NCBI GenBank assembly: GCA_025529335.1
Contig: JAMYHX010000325.1
Location: 1-49,046, forward strand
DNA from: Rhizopus sp. PT2906
Taxonomy: Eukaryota; Mucoromycota; Mucoromycetes; Mucorales; Rhizopodaceae
Direction: 5' to 3'
Length of the DNA stretch: 49,046 nucleotides
In this document: piece after piece, positions 43,067 through 49,046 of the stretch
Layout of the letters: each line of letters starts with the position of its first letter
Position numbering within the stretch: position 1 is the first letter of the stretch
Translations under genes and position numbers: made by a program
Notes under the pieces: generated by a model
The model's input: the letters and a program-made list of their open reading frames with translations, nothing else
What the model was told of the DNA's origin: nothing
The model's database searches: none

Positions 43067-46000
43067 ATGACATTAGCAAGTGCTCGTTGCTTATTACAGC
43101 AGCAGCTGAAAGGAACAAGGAGAGCATTCTGGAGTACATCAGTTGCTTATAAGGCAAAAGAGAATTCATATACAAAGACGCTTTTGTTACCAAAGACGAG
43201 TTTCCCTCTTCGAGCAGACGCAGCCAATAGAGAGCATTTGTTTCGTGATCGTTGTACGAACGAATTGTATCCATGGCAGGTATATACATAGTATAGATGA
43301 TCCATGGAGAAAAGAATGATATATAAACCATTTTTAAGCTCAAAAATAATCCAAAAGACCTCTTTATCCTTCACGATGGGCCGCCTTATGCCAATGGAAA
43401 CGTGCATGCGGGTACTATATGCAATATATATGTATATACCTACTTATACTGTCTATTTAGGACATGCCTTGAATAAAATCACCAAAGACATCATTAATCG
43501 ATACAAACTACTTCAAGGACACAAGATATAGTAAGGAGAGAGAACCTTTGAAAAGTGTATAATAACACCATTTGAACAATAGCTATCGTCCAGGATGGGA
43601 TTGTCACGGGTTGCCTATTGAACTTAAAACCTTGGAGATGATCAAAGTAAGAAAAGAACGAAAACTGTTGAACTAGTTGATTTATATATACAACTTTTTA
43701 TATAGAAGGATGCCTCATCATTATCACCTACACATCTCCGAGAACTTGCTAAAAAAAATGCGCTAGTTGTAGTTGAAAGTCAAAAAGAAGACTTTATGAG
43801 CTGGGGAGTGATGGGCGATTGGGATAATCCCTACTTGACACTTCAAGGAGATTTTGAGATCCGACAGCTTCGTGTATTAAAAGAAATGGTCAAGAAAGGT
43901 ATTTGAAGGAAGGATATAAAGACAGACCAGCATTTAACACGTATTGCAGGCTACATTTATAGACAACTAAAGCCGGTGTATTGGTCACCTTCTTCAAAAT
44001 CAGCATTGGCAGAGGCAGAGCTAGAGTATAAGGATAACCACGTTTCTAAATCTATCCATGTACGATTTCCTATCGTTTCATCACCTGTTCTTGAGAAATG
44101 GAAAGACAAGCAGATGAATGCACTTATTTGGACCACAACGCCATGGACCATTCCTTCCAATAGAGCAGTCTGTGTTCATCCTGATTTGGATTACTGTATT
44201 GTTGAAGCAGCTGATAAGAAACAGTGCTGGATTGTTGGCAAGGATCGTTTAGAGGCATTGGAGAAGGAATTAGAGCAGAAACTGAGTGTACTTGATACGT
44301 TTAAAGGAAGTCAGTTGGTTGGCTCGACTTATCAACATCCATTGAGCTCAAAGCATTACCCCATACTTGCTGGAAATCATGTTACTGCAGAATCCGGGAC
44401 GGCCCTTGTTCATACTGCACCTGGACATGGTATGGAGGATTATGAAGTATGTCTTGCAAACAACATCCAGCCATTCAGTTTAGTAAATGACGAAGGTAAA
44501 TTTACAAAAGAGGCAGGACCTCACTTTGAAGGAAAGTTTGCATTCAAGGAAGGAAATGACACGGTGATCAACTTGCTTGAGAATCAATCTTTTCTTGTGA
44601 AAAAGGAAAATTACACGCACAAGTACCCATATGATTGGAGAACAAAGCAGCCTGTTATGTTGCGGTAAGAAGCCCTTTCTTTTTTCTATGAGTGACATAA
44701 ATATTTACTTTTTATTATTAGTGCAACAGCTCAATGGTTTGCCAATGTAGAAAACTTGCAAGAAGCAGCTGTAAAGGAATTGGAAAAGGTGGAAATGATT
44801 CCCAAGAATTGTACGTATGCACGCTTATATATAATACAAACTAAACATATGATTTAGCCATTCGCCGTTTGCAACAGTTTACTTTGTCACGAAAAGAATG
44901 GTGTATCTCTCGTCAAAGATCATGGGGTGTACCCATTCCAGCCTTATATGACCAGGACGGTCAAGCACTATTAACCGAAAACTCGATAGAACACATCATT
45001 AGCGTGCTAAACGAAAAGGGAACAGATGCTTGGTGGAATGAAAAAGACGACAACATATTCGTTGCACCTGAATACAGAAATAATGGGAAAGTTTATAAGC
45101 GTGGATATGACACCATGGACGTTTGGTTTGACAGTGGATCATCCTGGACCATGCTTCAGAACATACCTGGAAGGTAAATACATATTATATATATATATAT
45201 ATATATAAAAGAGAGAACCAACACGTAACTTGATAGAGATCCAAATAAACCAGTAGCTGATGTTTATCTTGAAGGAAGCGACCAACACAGAGGATGGTTT
45301 CAATCATCCTTATTGACATCGAGTAATATAAATTTTGATAGACAAAAGAATACATGTACTAAGGCATACATATAGTCGCTTTAACTGGAAAGGCGCCATA
45401 CAATACGCTGATTACACATGGATTTACACTAGACGAAAAAGGAGATAAAATGTCAAAGAGCTTAGGAAATACGATTGAACCTGCACTTATCACAAGAGGA
45501 GGAAAGGTATGGGACTTACTGTATTTAAGAGACGAATCAATTTATGCTTTAATAGGATAAGAAGAAAAATCCTGCTTATGGCAGTGATGTACTTCGACTT
45601 TGGGTAGCAAGTTGTGATTACACAAAGGATATGACGATTGGGCCATCCATTATAGGTACACTGAATATAATAGATTAAAGAGAGAGAGAATATAACATTT
45701 TTTATAATAGCCACAATATCTGATAACTTGAGAAAGATCCGTACGACAGCTAGATTCTTGTTAGGAAACTTGCATGATTTCGAATTGAAAAACTATGTAG
45801 ATTATGATAAACTTGCCGAGGTAAGCTCATGTCTTGTTTTTATAAAACAGAGCTCATCAGCCATTTTCGGGGCTTTTAGATTGATCAATATATGCTATAC
45901 GAATTGTATGAGTACAATAAGGCAGTAACAAAAGCATTTGATGAATACTCCTTCTATAAAGGTAATATCTATAAGTAAACCCTGAAACATAACTAAACCT

Positions 46001-46851
46001 TATAAATAATAGCTGTTCAACATGTTCAAAACTTTACAAACAATACGCTGTCATCTTTTTATTTTGATACAATCAAAGATAGATTATATAATGACCCCGC
46101 CGATTGTTTAAATAGACGCATGGCACAAACAGTCCTTTATGAGATCCTCAGATCGTACACGACATCGATTGCACCCTTTGTTTGTCATACAGCAGAAGAA
46201 ATCTTTGATCACTACAAACACCTAAGTCCTGAGCCACAATCGACTATCTTCAAGACTGGCTGGCTCCGTTCTGTAAGCTCATCAGTTAGCTAATATAGGG
46301 TCTAATATATATATATATGTTTTATTAGGATGACAGATGGTATAATACCAATATAAATGAAAAGTGGTCGGTGCTCTTGAATCTCAAGTCAGAAATCAAT
46401 CAAACATTAGAAAAAGTGCGACAAGAAAAGTAAGTGTGTATGTAATATAATGAAAATATACTAATCCTCCCCTCTTACAGGCATATCCGTACTTCTCAAG
46501 AGGCTGAAGTTATTCTTTGCTTAGACAGTAATACGAAACTGGCAAATATTATTCAGTCCTTACAACCAGCAGAATTATCTTCTTTATTCATGACGTCTCA
46601 TGTTTACATTAATACTGATCCAAAAGGAGATAATCTATTAACAGAAAGAGAATCTGCAATTCAAGGTAAGAAAATGAAAGGATGTTTATTAATATCTAAA
46701 TCCATTAACATATATCATTTCTTTTTTACTAGGCGATAAATGCAAAATCACCCTACAAAGATCTCAACATCATAAATGTCCTCGTTGTTGGAATTATCAT
46801 TCAATAGAACAAGATCAATTATGCACACGCTGTGCTCATACACTTGAATAA
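43067..46851 (+). CDS. ISM1: Mitochondrial isoleucyl-tRNA synthetase
   Basis: Seventeen exons with all phases consistent give 968 aa: 43067-43279, 43339-43411, 43461-43530, 43583-43646, 43706-43898, 43950-44664, 44722-44810, 44858-45173, 45237-45322, 45376-45506, 45556-45655, 45711-45820, 45880-45961, 46013-46272, 46329-46429, 46481-46665 and 46733-46851. The enzyme charges tRNA-Ile in mitochondria. The N-terminus is Arg/Ser-rich and lacks acids (a targeting peptide). The class I signature is HDGPPYANGNVHAGHA (split by an intron), the editing domain has TTPWTIPSNRAV, and KMSKSLGNT is complete. The C-terminus has a zinc knuckle (CPRCW, then CTRC). This arrangement is the bacterial-type IleRS used in mitochondria. 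Confidence 0.95.
45184..45207. repeat. TA dinucleotide repeat in an IleRS intron
   Basis: About twelve AT units within intron 8 of the mitochondrial IleRS gene. A simple microsatellite with no other sign of function. Confidence 0.8.
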
Positions 46852-46912
46852 TAAAAAAATGATCACGAGCAGTTACACATTACCTCTTTTTTTTGTTTTC
46901 TTTTCAAAACAA

Positions 46913-48179
46913 ATGGATCCTCTTGAATTCTTTGACTATTTGGCCAAAAATACGACTACAACAGCCGTATCGACGCCACTACAACACGAAAATGATTATG
47001 TAGAAGAATGGAATGAATTGCTTTTCCCCTTTAAACAAGAAAAGCAAAGTAAAAAGACACATAAAAGAAAAGAAGAGGACTCTTAACTTTCTATTATTAG
47101 ATCTTCAGCAAATCATTGCTAGTCAACTTCAGGCGTTAAAAGAGCTTGATGACACACATGAAAAAGACAATATTGTACTCAATGACAGAATGTATCAAAG
47201 TTATGACACACTATCAGACGATATTCATAATCACCAAACACGTTTAATGACTGAAAAAGAGCAATATGAAAAAGAAAAGGTATGGATAACAAAAGTGCGT
47301 CGACAACAGGATGAGAAAGTCAAGCTAAATGTCGGAGGTCAGTTATTTGAGACGTCCTTATCGACATTAAGAAAGGATCCAAATTCAATATTAGCTTACA
47401 TGTTTGGAGGTAAAACCTATATATGTGCCTGTCATTATCTGTAGCATTAATGTACGATTAGAGCCAAAGACAGTAAAACCGGATGCGGATAACTCTTACT
47501 TTATCGATCGGGATGGAACATACTTTAGACTTGTGTTGAACTATTTGCGAGATTTGAAGGTACACTTTGACAATACCCTTAAGTTAATACTAAATACGTT
47601 AAATATACTAGATTCCTACTGGTGTAGCAAATGATCCAAAGATGTAAGTAGTTAAGCATTGTATAAGTTAAGCTTGTTGTAACTCTTTTTTGTATGTGTG
47701 CACATAGAATGGATGAATTAATGCAGGAAGCCAGATTTTATAAAATTGCTGGTAACGTGTATACATTATCAATAGATTAAACCCAGAAATATAAACCTTT
47801 TCATTATTCAGATTTACTCAAGCTAAAATGGCAGCGTTTACCTATACTCACACAACAAGAACTACACGACTTATACCCACTTCCATCAAATCCATCTAGT
47901 TATCAGCCCGTCATATTCAACCTGTCGAAGCGCAATTTGGCCAACCTGGACTTCTCCGGTTACCATATTGACCCACGCTCTGATTTTTCACATAGCAACT
48001 TGGAAAACGCTCGGTTTGACTGTACCAGATTTGGTTTTGATTTTGATCATCGAGTTAACTACAGAGATGCGTACTTAGTCGGTGCTACTTTTCCAGAAAA
48101 AGGGACGGAATATCGCGGCTCAGGTATTGATTTTCTGTTGGATGGCGCTATAGTGAACGAACATGACTTGTTTACATAA
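46913..48179 (+). CDS. BTB (T1)/pentapeptide-repeat protein, KCTD9-like (328 aa)
   Basis: Six exons, 46913-47048, 47101-47409, 47462-47559, 47612-47643, 47708-47751 and 47812-48179, in phase. After a helical N-terminus (about residues 45-120), the BTB/T1 tetramerisation fold reads VKLNVGGQLFETSLSTL, then SYFIDRDGTYFRLVLNYLR and ARFYKIADLLK. The C-terminus has pentapeptide-like A(D/N)LxF repeats (RNLANLDFSGYHI, HSNLENARFD, DAYLVGATF). KCTD proteins of this type can act as substrate adaptors of cullin-3 ubiquitin ligases. The start at 46913 is 61 bp after the IleRS stop; an upstream in-frame Met would overlap that gene and is not used. Confidence 0.82.
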
Positions 48180-48897
48180 TAAAGTAACGATTCTTTTTGT
48201 TCTGTTGTAAACAGTAATATGTTTAAGAAAGCATGTTTCAAGCGGGAAAGACAGTAATGAGATCTTTGTCTCTAGGAAGTACTCACAGTACAGCATCCAT
48301 TTTATATTTATATTATCAATCAAAAGATAGAAAGTTATCCACTAGCTTTAAGACATGGTGTAAAAGACATCTTGTCTCATTTTTGTTTCAGTCTGCATCT
48401 GCGACATTAAAAGCTCCTTCTGAAGCATCTAGCAAGGCTTTTGATAGGGTGTCCACCATAGTTTGATGCTTTAGAAGTATTTTGTTTGATTTATTCATGT
48501 CATGAAGGAAGTTTTTGTATTTACACTTATAAATACTTGTAGTATGAGATTAAGAAAGAACAACACAGAGAAAGACTGATTATAAAAGACGTTATTTTCC
48601 TATAGTGCAATATATTCGATTTTCATTGGTCATAATTAACTCACATAACTCTGTCTTTATGGCTCAATCTATAGTGTACAGATTCATTGGGCATCTTTCT
48701 TTGGTTACTACAACTATATCGTAAGTGTTGTTTACTTTTTTCTTTTTTGTGTATGAAAAATAGTGTCTTTACGGAAATTAAAAATAATGTAAAGTCGTTC
48801 GATTTTCATTCGTCGCCAGATGCTGTGTATATCTATCATTAATTCCCGCTTAAACGGCACAAACTGCTCTCTTTCACATTTCTTTACTTTACACATT
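48180..48897. other. Intergenic region upstream of HSF-like gene
   Basis: A 77-codon plus-strand ORF (48233-48466) opens with MFQAGKTVMRSLSLGS and is Ser/Ala-rich; it has no domain and weak support. Near 48659 a Met-started stretch (MAQSIVYRFIGH) runs straight into a GTAAGTG splice donor, so a 5' exon could lie here, but I could not connect it in phase. Otherwise AT-rich. Confidence 0.35.
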
Positions 48898-49046
48898 ATG
48901 CATCGAAAAAGCACTTCTTCAGATTACTTTAATGGATCACTTAATCCAAGTATCTATACAGAGCGTCACTCACTGCCACCACCGCCTCCTCCTAATACAA
49001 CAGCAAAACCAACTCACACAAATACATTTGTTCACAAACTATACAA
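48898..49046 (+). CDS. Start of a probable heat-shock-factor-type transcription factor (partial)
   Basis: The first 49 codons of a gene that runs off the right edge. After MHRKSTSSDYF comes a run of prolines (LPPPPPPN) and then TNTFVHKLY, which fits the opening of the HSF DNA-binding domain (F-x-x-KLY/KLF before the first helix). HSF proteins bind GAA repeats as trimers to control stress genes. Only the beginning is visible, so the identity rests on one short motif. No upstream intron is needed. Confidence 0.55.
   Translation, partial: MHRKSTSSDYFNGSLNPSIYTERHSLPPPPPPNTTAKPTHTNTFVHKLY

Noticed and set aside
1..49046. CRISPR array, tRNA or rRNA genes
   Set aside because: No regularly spaced repeats and no tRNA A/B-box pair or rRNA-like sequence was noticed when reading both strands.

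Overview
This window is nuclear DNA from a filamentous fungus, most likely an early-diverging one of the Mucorales type. The pointers are very short introns (mostly 45-90 nt, GT-AG with a few GC-AG), tightly packed housekeeping genes, AT-rich intergenic DNA with long A/T runs, and transposon families I associate with Mucorales. The protein calls (eL15, eIF2-beta, Grr1, Eaf6, Prm1, Imp1, mitochondrial IleRS) are plainly eukaryotic and fungal. All exon models were built by hand by joining ORF pieces at splice sites whose phases agree; no search was run.

Layout. 1-6.2 kb: a small secreted cysteine-containing peptide, the PRM1 cell-fusion protein, and a SET/MYND protein whose stop codon lies 5 bases from PRM1's. 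6.2-9.2 kb: a repeat island with a dead Tc1/mariner transposase, a 380-bp inverted-repeat element (MITE A), a broken PD-(D/E)XK-like ORF and a broken retroelement gag-like ORF. 10.3-12.9 kb: a type I membrane protein with a 22-nt microexon, converging on a coiled-coil protein of unknown function. 13.3-18.8 kb: a second repeat island. It holds a many-exon relic of a Fanzor (eukaryotic TnpB-like, RNA-guided nuclease family) arranged head-to-head with a MULE transposase remnant, then another decayed transposon.

19.0-26.0 kb: Grr1 F-box/LRR protein, ribosomal protein eL15, eIF2-beta, a small coiled-coil protein and a secreted dipeptidyl-peptidase V. 26.4-28.5 kb: an eight-exon gene of unknown function carrying MITE B inside an intron. 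30.3-34.9 kb: a FAR1-type DNA-binding protein, a TTLL12-like protein and the NuA4 subunit Eaf6. 36.6-41.5 kb: a 1475-residue fatty acyl-CoA reductase/acyltransferase fusion (FARAT-like, ether-lipid pathway) whose acyltransferase motif lacks its catalytic histidine. 41.6-49.0 kb: a small zinc-finger-like protein, Imp1 protease, mitochondrial isoleucyl-tRNA synthetase (head-to-head with Imp1), a BTB/pentapeptide protein, and the start of a likely heat-shock-factor gene that runs off the right edge.

The most notable items are the Fanzor relic and its MULE neighbour, the FARAT fusion with its altered active site, and the paired MITEs, one of which sits in the intron of an otherwise intact uncharacterised gene. 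No tRNA, rRNA, CRISPR array or bacterial-type operon was seen.
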